Positions 1 through 8,666 are shown, counted from the first letter of the stretch. The stretch is 38,193 nt of DNA from Acidimicrobiia bacterium (GCA_009837815.1 VXSV01000065.1:1-38193); one strand, 5' to 3'. Program-made: numbers and translations. The notes: generated by a model from the sequence alone, not told the origin.

Positions 1-187
1 GCGCTCCCTCCTCCACCATGTTGAGTTCCTCGCCCTCCAACCCCGAGAGCTCGTCATCGGACTCGGAGTCGTCATCCTCGTTCTGCGATTCGTCCCCGAG
101 GTCTCCATCGGGTTCGTCGTCGTCTCCGAGGTCGGAGTCGAGGTCCTCGTCCTCGAAGTCCTGTTCAAAGGCAGACTCGTTTCTCAC
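1..187 (-). CDS. Acidic hypothetical protein, C-terminal part outside window
   Basis: On the minus strand an open frame runs off the left edge. From a GTG at 187 it encodes a protein very rich in Asp and Glu (for example FEDEDLDSDLGDDDEPDGDL), with few hydrophobic residues. The same frame stays open upstream to a TAA near 320, and the upstream codons read like protein (GDADGNLYLRSDPKG), so a TTG at 244 is an alternative start. No in-frame ATG exists in that stretch, and the start is therefore unsure. The gene lies about 150 bases downstream of helY on the same strand. The acidic tract suggests a binding partner of a basic protein or nucleic-acid-binding protein, but no family is recognised. 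Confidence 0.45.
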   Translation of the reverse strand, partial: MRNESAFEQDFEDEDLDSDLGDDDEPDGDLGDESQNEDDDSESDDELSGLEGEELNMVEEGA

Positions 188-336
188 AGCGACAGTTGGC
201 TCCCAGCGGCAATGGCGTTCAAGGCCCTTCGGATCGGAGCGCAAGTATAGATTGCCATCAGCGTCGCCGGCGACATATCCCTCCTCTGGATGTGTGGCAG
301 TGGTTCTCTCAACGGATTATTTCCCACCCCTGTCGC

Positions 337-2886
337 CTACCTGTTGAGATGCGCGGCTACCACTCCGCGGTCGATGCTCCGGAGAGCCGAGCGGATAGAT
401 CCCGAAATCTGCGGGAATGCATCGCGCAGTTGCCTCAATAAGTCGACCAACTGTCTGGCGGTCCTCACCAAGTCTCCCGGAGTCTGCCCCGACTCCACCA
501 GATCGGTCAGGGAGGCGCCGTTCGCCCAGCGGTACATGTCGTCGCCGCAGCCTGGTTCGGGAATCCTGGTGGGTTCGATCTGGCGGGACAACTCGGCGCG
601 GTTCAGCGTTTCGCACAAATCCACGAGCCTCTCCCAACGGCGGGCCAATCGGGCGGTGGGCCACGATCCGGAAGGGGGAGAGGAGTTGCGCGGATCGTAG
701 ACGAAGGCTGATCCGAGCGCGGCTGTCTCCGCAGGGTTCAGACCCCCGAACAGTCCTCCGATGACCGTTTCGGAGACGAGCAGGTCACGTTCGTTGTAGA
801 TGAGCCTCAGCCTGTCGCCCGCCGGGGTTACTTCCCATCCCGATAGATATCCCCGCTCCTCCATTAGGGTCCGGACCGCCTTGAAACGGTTTTGCAGACT
901 TTCGGTGGTCCAGTCGTCTCCCGACTGGAGATGAGCCAGCCGCCTGCGAGTGCGGATCGCTCGCCGTGCATGCCGAAGGTGAACCGCCAGATCGGGGCAG
1001 TCGGCCACCGGGTGGTCACGCAGCCGGGAATCCTGCAAGGCCTGGGGTGAGGTTCTGTGCTTAGATGGGAGGCGCCGCAGTTTTGCGGCCATCTCCCGGT
1101 GGAGAGCCGGGGTGTCGGAGCGCCGCCGGGTGGGCACTTCGATGTGTCCCATCCGGACGGTGCCCTCCACCAGGTCCCGGGATACCATCGATAAGGCGCT
1201 GCCCGACTCGGACACCGCCAAAACCCTGGGCGCCTTGGAGCGGCGGGCGAATCTCCGCACGACCACGTAGCGACCTGACCGCCGTCCCGAGGGAATCTCG
1301 AATACGTCGCCGATTCTCAGGGTCTCGAACCAGTTGCCGCGTCTGGCCTTGCCCTGGCCGAGCAATTCCAGGTAGTCGAACACCGACCCCCGCTCGCACA
1401 GGCCGGCCCGCTCTTCCTGGTCCAGCTTTCGGGACAGCTCTTCGGCCAGGCGCTTCTCCGCCTGCAATCGGGAGGCCTGTTGATAGTTGGCGAAGGATGC
1501 CGACAACAGGTCCGAAGCCCGCTCGGCGGGATAGTTGGCGACCAGGTTGGCGACCATATTGTAGGTGATGCGGAAGCTGGATACCAGCGGGTGCGCTCCG
1601 GCACCTGCGGCCTTGACGACCTCCTGGAAGGGGACGTAGCGGGAATAGAGCACTATTCCGAATCCCTCGGTGTCTATCCCTCGTCGACCGGCTCGACCGG
1701 TGAGCTGGGTGTAGTCTCCCGGTTCCAGCGCCTCATGGGTCTCTCCGGTGAATTTGGTCAGCGATTCGAGCACCACCGTCCTGGCCGGCATATTGATTCC
1801 CAGTGCGAGGGTCTCGGTAGCGAAAACCACTCCCAGCAGACCGGCGGCGAACAGCTCTTCGGTCGCCTCCTTGAAGGCGGGAACCATGCCGGCGTGGTGG
1901 GCGCCGACTCCGGCTTCCAGGCGGTCCACCCACCCCGCGTAGTCCAACGCCCCCAGGTCCGCATCGGAAAGGTGGGCGGTATGGGCTTCGGCAACCTGCC
2001 GGATGACTTTGCGGTTCCCCTCGGGGATAAGCCGGATGCCGGCGCTCCTCACCGAAGCGGCTGCCGCCTCGCAACCGGCCCGTGAGAAGATGAAGTAGAT
2101 AGCGGGGAGAAGGCCCTCATCGAAAAGGCCCTCCACCACCTGGGGTCGTCGCGGCGCGGCGAACCGGCGCCGGTTGCGCCCGCTCGAAAGCAGCGAAGAG
2201 ATGCGAGGATTGGGCTTCTTTCTCCCGTCCGCGTGCACGAAGGTCGGGAGCAGCCGCATGTGCTCGGGCCCCCAGCGATCGCGAAATGCGTACAGGTCGC
2301 GGAGCGGGACCGGTCGTTGCGCGGCCCTGACCAGGCGAGTCTCGCCTCGGCACTGGGTGACCCAGCCGGTGAACTCGGAGGCGTTGGAGACGGTGGCGGA
2401 GAGGCACACCATCTGCAATCGTGGCGGGGCGTGTATGACTATCTCCTCCCACACCGCTCCGCGGGCTCGGTCTGCCAGGTAATGCACCTCATCCAGAATC
2501 GCCACTCCCACGCCGGCCAGTTCCTCGGGGTCGGTGTAGAGCATGTTGCGGAGCACCTCGGCGGTCATAACCACGATCGGAGCGTCGCCTCCTATGGCGT
2601 TGTCCCCGGTCAGGAGGCCGACTCTCTCCGGCCCGTACCGGTTGCAGAGGTCCTTGTACTTTTGGTTGGAAAGAGCCTTGATGGGGGTGGTGTAAAAGGC
2701 CCTCCGCCCCTTGTCCAGAGCCAGGTGGATCGCCACCTCTGCCACCAGGGTTTTGCCCGCCCCTGTGGGGGCGGTTACTACGACATTGAAGCCTTCTTCC
2801 AGCGCCTCGGCCGCCGCTGTCTGGAATTGGTCGGGTTCGAATGGCAGCTTTTCCAGGAATCGTCGGCTGATCGGCCCAGGGCTCAC
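337..2886 (-). CDS. helY: Ski2/Mtr4-type DEAD/DEAH-box RNA helicase (HelY-like)
   Basis: An 849-residue superfamily 2 helicase of the Ski2/Mtr4/HelY type, expected to unwind RNA (or DNA) in the cytoplasm using ATP. Visible motifs are Walker A APTGAGKT (about 39-46), DEVH (132-135), the SAT motif (163-165, CLSATVSN) and motif VI QLTGRAGRRG. The C-terminal third, ending in helical sequence rich in Leu and Arg, fits the DSHCT region of the family. Length is slightly below mycobacterial HelY (about 900). The GTG start at 2886 overlaps the tatC stop codon (GTGA), so translation is probably coupled. The gene order helY-tatC-tatA is the one known from Mycobacterium tuberculosis (Rv2092c-Rv2094c), which supports the assignment. 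Confidence 0.9.
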   Translation of the reverse strand: MSPGPISRRFLEKLPFEPDQFQTAAAEALEEGFNVVVTAPTGAGKTLVAEVAIHLALDKGRRAFYTTPIKALSNQKYKDLCNRYGPERVGLLTGDNAIGGDAPIVVMTAEVLRNMLYTDPEELAGVGVAILDEVHYLADRARGAVWEEIVIHAPPRLQMVCLSATVSNASEFTGWVTQCRGETRLVRAAQRPVPLRDLYAFRDRWGPEHMRLLPTFVHADGRKKPNPRISSLLSSGRNRRRFAAPRRPQVVEGLFDEGLLPAIYFIFSRAGCEAAAASVRSAGIRLIPEGNRKVIRQVAEAHTAHLSDADLGALDYAGWVDRLEAGVGAHHAGMVPAFKEATEELFAAGLLGVVFATETLALGINMPARTVVLESLTKFTGETHEALEPGDYTQLTGRAGRRGIDTEGFGIVLYSRYVPFQEVVKAAGAGAHPLVSSFRITYNMVANLVANYPAERASDLLSASFANYQQASRLQAEKRLAEELSRKLDQEERAGLCERGSVFDYLELLGQGKARRGNWFETLRIGDVFEIPSGRRSGRYVVVRRFARRSKAPRVLAVSESGSALSMVSRDLVEGTVRMGHIEVPTRRRSDTPALHREMAAKLRRLPSKHRTSPQALQDSRLRDHPVADCPDLAVHLRHARRAIRTRRRLAHLQSGDDWTTESLQNRFKAVRTLMEERGYLSGWEVTPAGDRLRLIYNERDLLVSETVIGGLFGGLNPAETAALGSAFVYDPRNSSPPSGSWPTARLARRWERLVDLCETLNRAELSRQIEPTRIPEPGCGDDMYRWANGASLTDLVESGQTPGDLVRTARQLVDLLRQLRDAFPQISGSIRSALRSIDRGVVAAHLNR

Positions 2887-3602
2887 TTCCTCAACACCAA
2901 ACGGACCAGCCAGTAGGTGATCTCATAGAAGGCGTACAGCGGAACCGACAGCATGGCCAGAGTCAGCACATCCCCTGTCGGGGTGATAATCGCGGCGCCG
3001 GTCACCACCAGGAGCACCGCCCATCTCCGACCCCGGGCCAGCTGCTTGGAGGTAACCACATTGGCGGCCGCGGCAGTGAACAAAAAGACCGGATACAGGA
3101 ACGAGATCCCGAACGCCAGCAGGAACCGGATGGAAAAAGAAAAGTAGTCGGTTAATCGGAGGTTGTTCGCCACGTCATCGAAAATCCCCAGCAAGAAGGC
3201 AAGCCCCCGACCCATGGTCTGATACCCCACGGCCACTCCTGCGCAGAACAGGACCGTGCAGGAGATCACGATAGGTATCGCCCATTTCTTCTCCCGGCGG
3301 GTGAGGGCCGGGTTGATGAACATCCATATCTGGTAGATGACCGCAGGGCTCGCCAACACCGCCCCGCCGAAGAATGCGATCTTCATCAGTACGGAGAATT
3401 CCTCAGTGGGCGCCAGAACCTGCAGGGTGTTCTCCTCACCGGGAAAGGCGCGGTCATAGGGAAGTTGCAGGAGGTCCTTTATCAAATTGCCGAAGATCAG
3501 GGCGATGACCGATCCGATCAGGATTGCCACCGCAGACTTGACCAGCCGCCACCGCAACTCGTTGAGATGGGAGAGAATGGACTGGCGATTCTCGTCCGTC
3601 AT
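2883..3602 (-). CDS. tatC: Sec-independent protein translocase subunit TatC
   Basis: A 239-residue integral membrane protein with about six hydrophobic segments. The N-terminal cytoplasmic motif HLNELRWRL (12-20) is the TatC hallmark and forms part of the twin-arginine signal-peptide binding site; the periplasmic-side Glu in the APTEEF region is also in place. TatC receives folded precursor proteins carrying RR signal peptides and works with TatA/TatB. The ATG at 3602 overlaps the stop of the upstream tatB-like gene (ATGA) and its own stop overlaps the helY start, so the three genes form one tightly coupled operon. Confidence 0.95.
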   Translation of the reverse strand: MTDENRQSILSHLNELRWRLVKSAVAILIGSVIALIFGNLIKDLLQLPYDRAFPGEENTLQVLAPTEEFSVLMKIAFFGGAVLASPAVIYQIWMFINPALTRREKKWAIPIVISCTVLFCAGVAVGYQTMGRGLAFLLGIFDDVANNLRLTDYFSFSIRFLLAFGISFLYPVFLFTAAAANVVTSKQLARGRRWAVLLVVTGAAIITPTGDVLTLAMLSVPLYAFYEITYWLVRLVLRK

Positions 3603-4045
3603 GTGCGGGGGGAAGCGGACGGTTCCGGATCCGGTCGAGTCTCCTCATCAGGATCTCCGACGGAACCCTCGGGCTCCTCGGTTTCGCCGGCGGCTTCCGC
3701 CCTCTGATCGCCGGTTGCCTCTTGCTGCTCGGCGCGTTCGGCTCCCGGCCGGGTGTCGGTGGGTCGAGCGAGCGGGGTGGAGGTCTTCAGCGCCTTCTCC
3801 GAATCCGAAAGTGACTTCTGTAGCTCCGAGGCCGCCTCTTTGGTGGGCGCCACCACGTCTTGGGCCACCTGCCTCATTTCCTCCACAGCCAGTTCCTTCT
3901 CGATTCCCTCCCGGAGTTCCCGGGCGGCAACCCTGAATTCGGCCATCATCTTTCCGGCCTTGCGGGCCATTTCGGGAAGCCGATGGGGGCCGAACACCAC
4001 CATCGCCACCACCAGAATGACCAGGATCTCGTTCCACTCAGGCAT
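3599..4045 (-). CDS. tatB: Twin-arginine translocase TatA/TatB family subunit (TatB-like)
   Basis: A 148-residue protein with one N-terminal membrane helix (MPEWNEILVILVVAMVVFG), the FGP hinge and an amphipathic helix (RLPEMARKAGKMMAEFR), followed by a long charged, disordered tail rich in Glu, Pro and Ala. The length and the RLPEMARKAGK wording resemble TatB more than TatA, but in actinobacteria the two are easily confused. I chose the ATG at 4045 because the TatA/B helix begins there; the open frame extends upstream but only with low-complexity Arg/Pro sequence. A TACCAT box lies 10 bases before the start (4056-4061). This is the first gene of the tatB-tatC-helY operon. Confidence 0.85.
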   Translation of the reverse strand: MPEWNEILVILVVAMVVFGPHRLPEMARKAGKMMAEFRVAARELREGIEKELAVEEMRQVAQDVVAPTKEAASELQKSLSDSEKALKTSTPLARPTDTRPGAERAEQQEATGDQRAEAAGETEEPEGSVGDPDEETRPDPEPSASPRT

Positions 4046-4263
4046 AGATTCCCCAATGGTAAAGCCTCTGCGGAACCTGATCGGGCGTCGGACCGGGTGG
4101 GGGCGGATCCGCTGTGGCCAGGCCGCGGGTCGGGCTGGGTTTGAAAGCGCTAGCCTTGAACCGAGTGGGCGAGGGACACGGGACGGCAAAGGGGTGGGCC
4201 TGCTGGATGCCGGAGGCTTGGCCTGCTGGGATCGCCGAAGACTGATCTGGAGGTGGCCGGGAA

Positions 4264-4878
4264 ATGGCGCTGATGATGCTGATAAGACACGGTCGGACGC
4301 CCGGCAACTCGACGGATCGGTTTATCGGGCAGTATGACGAGAGGATCGACGAGGCCGGCGCCCGGCAGGCATCCCTGCTGGTGCCCAGGCTGGAGCGGTT
4401 CCGACCTGACCGGCTGATCTCAAGCGACCTGCAGCGGTGCACCCAGACAATAGCGCCTTTCGTCTCGGCGTCCGGGATGGAGGTCGAAACGGATGCTCGG
4501 CTGCGGGAGGTGGGTGACGGGGAGTGGACCAACCGGACCCAGGAAGAACTCTGGGCGGGATGGCCTGACCTGATGAGGCGCTACTTCGAGGGAGAGGACG
4601 TACCCCGACCCGGAGGAGAGCGATGGAAGGACGTCCGCAGGCGCGTACTGGCCGCCCTGAACGACATTGCGTCGGAGATGGAACCGGCCGAGAGGGTGGT
4701 GATCTGCACTCACGCCGGGCCCTCTCTCCTGTTCGCTTCCTGGATAACCGGGGTGGCGCTTCCCGGAAATATCTTTATGGGCCCGTTCTCCCCTCCGGGG
4801 AATGCTGCGGTAACCCTTGCCGATCCGCACGCCCCCCTCATGATCAGTTGGAACGAGACCTGCCACCTCAAAACCTAA
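4264..4878 (+). CDS. Histidine phosphatase (phosphoglycerate mutase-like) family protein
   Basis: A 204-residue cytoplasmic protein of the branch-1 histidine phosphatase superfamily. The RHG motif (residues 8-10) carries the nucleophilic His9; Glu82 in REVGDGEW is the likely proton donor, and His150 in ICTHAG is the second active-site His. Such proteins dephosphorylate sugar phosphates, nucleoside phosphates or cofactor precursors; the substrate cannot be told from the sequence. A GGAGG site about 10 bases upstream supports the ATG at 4264. The gene is divergent from the tat operon (218 bases between the starts) and convergent with the F420-type oxidoreductase, with 29 bases between them and no obvious terminator hairpin. 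Confidence 0.88.
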   Translation: MALMMLIRHGRTPGNSTDRFIGQYDERIDEAGARQASLLVPRLERFRPDRLISSDLQRCTQTIAPFVSASGMEVETDARLREVGDGEWTNRTQEELWAGWPDLMRRYFEGEDVPRPGGERWKDVRRRVLAALNDIASEMEPAERVVICTHAGPSLLFASWITGVALPGNIFMGPFSPPGNAAVTLADPHAPLMISWNETCHLKT

Positions 4879-4907
4879 ATAGGGCGTCTCGTCCCGCAGC
4901 GACGTCG

Positions 4908-5936
4908 TCAGCGGCTGGAGAAGTCCCTGATCTCGGCGGCCAGCCTTGTCCACTCCTCCTCGGTGAGGATGGCGTCTCCTGCCATGCTGTAGATTCCCAC
5001 CCGCCGGAGCCTTCCCGAGTACCGTGAGACGATCCGTTCGGCAAGCTCGGAGACAGGAGCCACCACCGCCACTTCACGGACGACCTCATCGGGTATCACA
5101 TCCGCCATCTTCTGCCATTCTCCCCGCCTGGTCATGGCCGTGAGCGTGGGGCCGAAGTCCCAACCGTGGCTGTCCAGGACCGGCGCGTAGCTGGGTGTAG
5201 AGGCATAGAAGGCTATCTGCTCCTTGGCGGCTCGGATGGAGTCTTCCATCTCCTTTCTGTCGCGGCCGGTAACCACGAAAACGGGAGCAGTTACCGCCAC
5301 GTCCTCAAGAGATCGGCCCGCTTGGTGGGCGCCTTCCTCTATGGCGGGCAGCACCACACAGTCCAGGTACCGGACTGTGTGGAAGGGGTGGACATGAAAC
5401 CCGTCGCACACCTCACCGGCCAGGCGGCTCAGCATCGGCCCTACCCCGGCGATATAGACCGGAATCTCCGGCATCTGGTTGGGACCGGGATTGAAGAAGG
5501 GAGTCATCAGGGTGAGTTGGTAAAACTCTCCCTGGTATCGAAGCCGGGTTCCGTTCTGGAAACAGTCCCATACCGCCCTGAGCGCCCCGATGTAATCCCT
5601 GAGCCGGGCGGTGGGGCGGGACCACTCCGTGGAGAAGCGGCGGGTTATGTGCGGCCTGATCTGGGTGCCCAACCCCAGCAGGAACTTGCCGCCCGCCACG
5701 AGTTGCATGTCCCAGGCCAACTGGGCCATTACCATCGGCGACCGGGGGAATGCCAGGGTGATGGAGGTCCCGACCTCCAGTTCGGGCTCGGCATGGGATG
5801 CCAGGCACCCCGAAAGGAAGGGCTCGTGGCTGGTTTCGGCGGTGAAGAAGCCGTCGTAGCCGATTCGGGCGGCCCGACGGGCAGCCTCGGGTGCGGCTGT
5901 GGGGGGCAGGTTGGGGAAGTAGTAGTCGAATTTCAC
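4908..5936 (-). CDS. F420-type LLM class (luciferase-like) oxidoreductase
   Basis: A 342-residue TIM-barrel protein of the luciferase-like monooxygenase superfamily, in the actinobacterial branch that generally uses coenzyme F420. Supporting stretches are the N-terminal KFDYYFPNLPP strand, GYDGFFTAETSHEPFL, the GTSITLAFPRSPMVMAQLAWDMQ region and the cofactor-phosphate region GKFLLGLGTQ. The substrate is unknown; relatives reduce or oxygenate hydrophobic compounds. The start is GTG at 5936 with no clear Shine-Dalgarno site; a TAATCT box lies 12 bases upstream (5949-5954), so the leader would be very short. It is divergent from the small membrane protein that precedes rlmN. Confidence 0.88.
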   Translation of the reverse strand: MKFDYYFPNLPPTAAPEAARRAARIGYDGFFTAETSHEPFLSGCLASHAEPELEVGTSITLAFPRSPMVMAQLAWDMQLVAGGKFLLGLGTQIRPHITRRFSTEWSRPTARLRDYIGALRAVWDCFQNGTRLRYQGEFYQLTLMTPFFNPGPNQMPEIPVYIAGVGPMLSRLAGEVCDGFHVHPFHTVRYLDCVVLPAIEEGAHQAGRSLEDVAVTAPVFVVTGRDRKEMEDSIRAAKEQIAFYASTPSYAPVLDSHGWDFGPTLTAMTRRGEWQKMADVIPDEVVREVAVVAPVSELAERIVSRYSGRLRRVGIYSMAGDAILTEEEWTRLAAEIRDFSSR

Positions 5937-6000
5937 GGTCCGGGTCCCAGATTATCTCCGGTCGGTGGTGCCGCCCGACACATTAGACTCATGCCCCACT

Positions 6001-6249
6001 ATGAGACGAGTCTTCAAAATGGCGGTGGTCGTCGGAGGAATCGGCGCATTGGCTTGGAGCATGCGAAAGCGCGTTCGCATCGCCATCGGGCGGCGGCACT
6101 CCGAGCCCGATTTTCACATTATCGAGCCCGTCCCCGAGGAACCCGAGGGTGCGATGTCCGCCGAAGCGGAGCAGGATCATGATGCAGAACCGTCTCCCGA
6201 CACCTCACCCGACGAGTCCGAGCCCGACGCTCAAGACGAACCCCGCTGA
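6001..6249 (+). CDS. Small single-pass membrane protein, unknown function
   Basis: An 82-residue protein: a short N-terminus, one hydrophobic segment (MAVVVGGIGALAWSM), a basic stretch (RKRVRIAIGRRH) and an acidic, Pro/Ser-rich C-terminal tail. By the positive-inside rule the tail would be cytoplasmic. I chose ATG 6001 over an in-frame GTG at 5965 because the membrane segment follows directly. A TAGACT box lies 11 bases upstream, which suggests a very short leader. Its 3' end overlaps the 5' end of rlmN in another frame by about 70 bases. No family is recognised. Confidence 0.6.
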   Translation: MRRVFKMAVVVGGIGALAWSMRKRVRIAIGRRHSEPDFHIIEPVPEEPEGAMSAEAEQDHDAEPSPDTSPDESEPDAQDEPR

Positions 6250-7354
6250 TCCCCGGCGCGATCTACCACTGAAGGCAAGAGAGAGCAGCCAGGGAGCAAC
6301 CGCCGCTCTCTGTGAGGGTTCACCCTATCTGGTCGACCCCGATCGCCTCGGAGAGGTGATAGGCGCCGATGAACCTTCCTTCCGATCCACCCAACTCCGG
6401 GAGTGGCTGTACAGGAATCCGGTGCTGCACGCCCGGGACATGACCAACCTTCCGGGTGATCTCCGTCGCGCTCTCTCGCGGCGTCTTTGGCCTTTCGAGG
6501 TGGAGGAGCATCAGAGCGCCGACCGGGGCGCCACGCAAAAGTGGCTGTTCAGGACCGGCGACCAAGCCGCCATCGAGTCGGTGGTGATGGGATACAGGAC
6601 CCGCACCACCCTGTGCGTGTCATCCCAGGCCGGATGCGCGCTGGCCTGCACATTCTGCGCCACGGGACAGTTCGGCTTCGAAAGGCAATTGCAGGCGGGA
6701 GAGATCGTTGCCCAGGTGGCATACGCCAACGCTTTTCTCCGAGACCATCCCCACCGGAGTTCCCCTCCCCGGGTGACCAACGTGGTGTTCATGGGTATGG
6801 GGGAGCCCCTGGCCAACTACCCCCGGGTACGGAATGCGATCGGATTGATGATCGGCGAGATGGGCATGTCGGCGCGCTCGATCACAGTTTCCACCGTGGG
6901 CGTGGCGCCCGGGATACGGCGGCTGGCCGACGAACCCTGGCCGGTCAACCTGGCCGTGAGCCTGCATGCCGCGGATGACGAACTGCGTTCCCGGCTGGTT
7001 CCGCTCAACCGCCGATACCCACTGGCAGAGATCGAGGCGGCCGCCTCCTATTTCTTCGAGAAGAAGGGGAGAAGGGTCTCATTGGAGTGGACCATGATCC
7101 GAGGCGTCAACGATCAACCCACCCAGGCCGACCGGTTGGTTCCCATAGCCCGGCGGCTTCGGGCCCACGTCAACCTGATCGCTCTCAACCCGACCCCGTT
7201 CAGCACCGACATGCCCTCCACCCCGCAGGCGATCGGACGTTTCGTCGCCGCGCTCCGACAGGGCGGGGTCAACGTCACTGTGAGGGACACCCGGGGAACC
7301 GAGATAGACGCCGCCTGCGGTCAACTTCGGGTCAGGTCCGGTCGGGGAAGCTAG
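6179..7354 (+). CDS. rlmN: Dual-specificity 23S rRNA/tRNA (adenine-C2)-methyltransferase RlmN
   Basis: A 391-residue radical SAM enzyme that methylates C2 of A2503 in 23S rRNA and of A37 in some tRNAs. The [4Fe-4S] cluster motif CxxxCxxC is CALACTFC (Cys153, 157, 160). Cys146, seven residues before it, matches the conserved Cys118 of the E. coli enzyme, and the mechanistic Cys near the C-terminus lies in DAACGQL (about 380). FMGMGEPLANY and SLHAADDELR are typical. I chose the first ATG of the ATGATG at 6179 because GGAG stands seven bases before it; an in-frame ATG at 6149 lacks such a site. The start lies inside the upstream small membrane-protein gene, so expression is probably coupled. Confidence 0.93.
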   Translation: MMQNRLPTPHPTSPSPTLKTNPADPRRDLPLKARESSQGATAALCEGSPYLVDPDRLGEVIGADEPSFRSTQLREWLYRNPVLHARDMTNLPGDLRRALSRRLWPFEVEEHQSADRGATQKWLFRTGDQAAIESVVMGYRTRTTLCVSSQAGCALACTFCATGQFGFERQLQAGEIVAQVAYANAFLRDHPHRSSPPRVTNVVFMGMGEPLANYPRVRNAIGLMIGEMGMSARSITVSTVGVAPGIRRLADEPWPVNLAVSLHAADDELRSRLVPLNRRYPLAEIEAAASYFFEKKGRRVSLEWTMIRGVNDQPTQADRLVPIARRLRAHVNLIALNPTPFSTDMPSTPQAIGRFVAALRQGGVNVTVRDTRGTEIDAACGQLRVRSGRGS

Positions 7355-7395
7355 CGGAGCGCCAGGTCCGCTTCCGTCGCGCCCAATGGCCTTGG

Positions 7396-7401
7396 TATCG
7401 T
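7396..7401 (+). promoter_or_regulatory. Putative -10 box (TATCGT) for leaderless phosphotransferase mRNA
   Basis: TATCGT fits the actinobacterial -10 pattern TANNNT and ends seven bases before the ATG at 7409, which places the transcription start on or next to the start codon. No ribosome-binding site is visible between them. Confidence 0.5.
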
Positions 7402-7408
7402 CGCCTTG

Positions 7409-8485
7409 ATGGATGAAGAGGCGGGAATCACTCCGGAGTTGATACAGGTGCGGGCCGATGAGAGGTTCGACGAGGCGCGGATTGCGGCCTATCTCCGTGA
7501 TCGACTTCCCGGCAGTGACCAACCCTTGACCGTCAAGCAATTCGCGCGGGGGAAGGCCAACCTCACCTATCTGCTCATCTATGGCGATCCCCGAGCGCCC
7601 ACCAGGGAGTACGTGCTCCGCCGCCCGCCGCTCGGTCCGGTCGCGCCCGGCTCACACGACATGGCGCGGGAGTACCGGGTGCTGTCCACTCTGTGGAGTG
7701 CTTTTCCCCTGGCAGCGCGCGCTTACCTCTACTGTGACGACGAATCGGTGCTGGGCGCCCCGTTCTTCGTTATGGAGCGTCGGCGCGGGGTAGTGGTGCA
7801 GGGTGCGATCCCCCCGGCGTTCGGAGGCGGGGAGGATCCGGAGGCCAACCGGAAGCTGTCGGAAGTGGTAGTCGATACCCTGGCCGAGTTTCACGCGGTG
7901 GATCCGACCTCGGCCGGACTGGGAGACCTGGGTTACCCGGAGGGCTTCATACAGCGTCAATTGCAGGGATGGCTGGGACGGTGGCGTCGCGCAAGCCATC
8001 AAGCCAACCCGCTGGTGGACGAGTTGTCAGTCTGGCTGGAGGAGAAGATGCCGGCCTCGCCCGCGCCTACCCTGCTTCACAATGACTGGCGGCTGGACAA
8101 CATGGCCGTTGATCCCGGGGATCCGGGCAGGTGCGTAGCCGTCTACGACTGGGACATGTGCACCCGCGGCGACCCGTTTGCGGATGTCGGCACGTTGATG
8201 GCTTGCTGGTTCGACCGCGATGAGCAGTCGATTCTTCTCGACCTGATGCCCACCCGCTCCCGAGGTTTCATGACACGAGGGGACGCGATCTGTCGCTATG
8301 GTCGGAAGTCGGGCCGCGACATCTCGAACATGTCCTGGTACCTGGTGTTCGGAACCTTCAAATTGGGCGTGATTCTCCAGCAGATATACATCCGCTGGCT
8401 GCGGGGTCAGACCAAAGACGATCGGTTCTCCCGTATGGGACAGGACGCCGCGGCGCTCTTCGAATTGGCGGCCGACCGAAGGTAG
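7409..8485 (+). CDS. APH-fold phosphotransferase family protein
   Basis: A 358-residue protein with the aminoglycoside phosphotransferase/kinase fold. It shows the N-lobe strand KQFARGKANLTYLL, then EYVLRRPP with the likely ATP-binding Arg/Lys region, the catalytic loop LLHNDWRLDNM (HxDxxxxN) and the metal-binding DWDMCTRGDPFADVG. The overall layout resembles actinobacterial proteins related to the kinase domain of ACAD10/11, thought to act on hydroxylated fatty acyl substrates, rather than a resistance enzyme; this is an inference. The ATG at 7409 has no Shine-Dalgarno site but has TATCGT exactly seven bases upstream, so I expect a leaderless mRNA. A TTG at 7406 is an alternative. Confidence 0.85.
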   Translation: MDEEAGITPELIQVRADERFDEARIAAYLRDRLPGSDQPLTVKQFARGKANLTYLLIYGDPRAPTREYVLRRPPLGPVAPGSHDMAREYRVLSTLWSAFPLAARAYLYCDDESVLGAPFFVMERRRGVVVQGAIPPAFGGGEDPEANRKLSEVVVDTLAEFHAVDPTSAGLGDLGYPEGFIQRQLQGWLGRWRRASHQANPLVDELSVWLEEKMPASPAPTLLHNDWRLDNMAVDPGDPGRCVAVYDWDMCTRGDPFADVGTLMACWFDRDEQSILLDLMPTRSRGFMTRGDAICRYGRKSGRDISNMSWYLVFGTFKLGVILQQIYIRWLRGQTKDDRFSRMGQDAAALFELAADRR

Positions 8486-8631
8486 GTGTAGCGGGTCCGA
8501 TCGACGCATCGTGGGGTTGGGCGAGGATGTTTGCGCCAATGATTTAGCCATAGCAGATAGTAGCGCAATGCTTATAAAACACCACTGCTTACCATCAGCC
8601 AAGGTATATGGTTTCCTGTATAGAAGCGCGT

Positions 8632-8650
8632 CGTTTTATCGCAAAAAACG
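8632..8650. promoter_or_regulatory. Inverted repeat upstream of marR-type gene, possible operator
   Basis: CGTTTT and AAAACG form six-base arms around a seven-base centre. The repeat lies just upstream of the TAAAGT box of the MarR-family gene, where autorepressors of this family usually bind. It stands in an unusually AT-rich stretch (about 8530-8666) compared with its surroundings. Confidence 0.4.
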
Positions 8651-8653
8651 TGC

Positions 8654-8659
8654 TAAAGT
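8654..8659 (+). promoter_or_regulatory. Putative extended -10 box (TGC-TAAAGT) for MarR regulator
   Basis: TAAAGT, preceded by TGC, ends seven bases before the ATG at 8667. This matches a leaderless promoter, and no Shine-Dalgarno sequence is present before the ATG. Confidence 0.5.
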
Positions 8660-8666
8660 TCACACA

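Noticed and set aside
18-347. Ser-rich plus-strand open frame
   Set aside because: It is the reverse of the acidic Asp/Glu tract on the minus strand; no ribosome site or family is seen.
5166-6182. Plus-strand open frame of 338 codons
   Set aside because: It is antisense to the F420-type oxidoreductase and crosses into the next promoter region.
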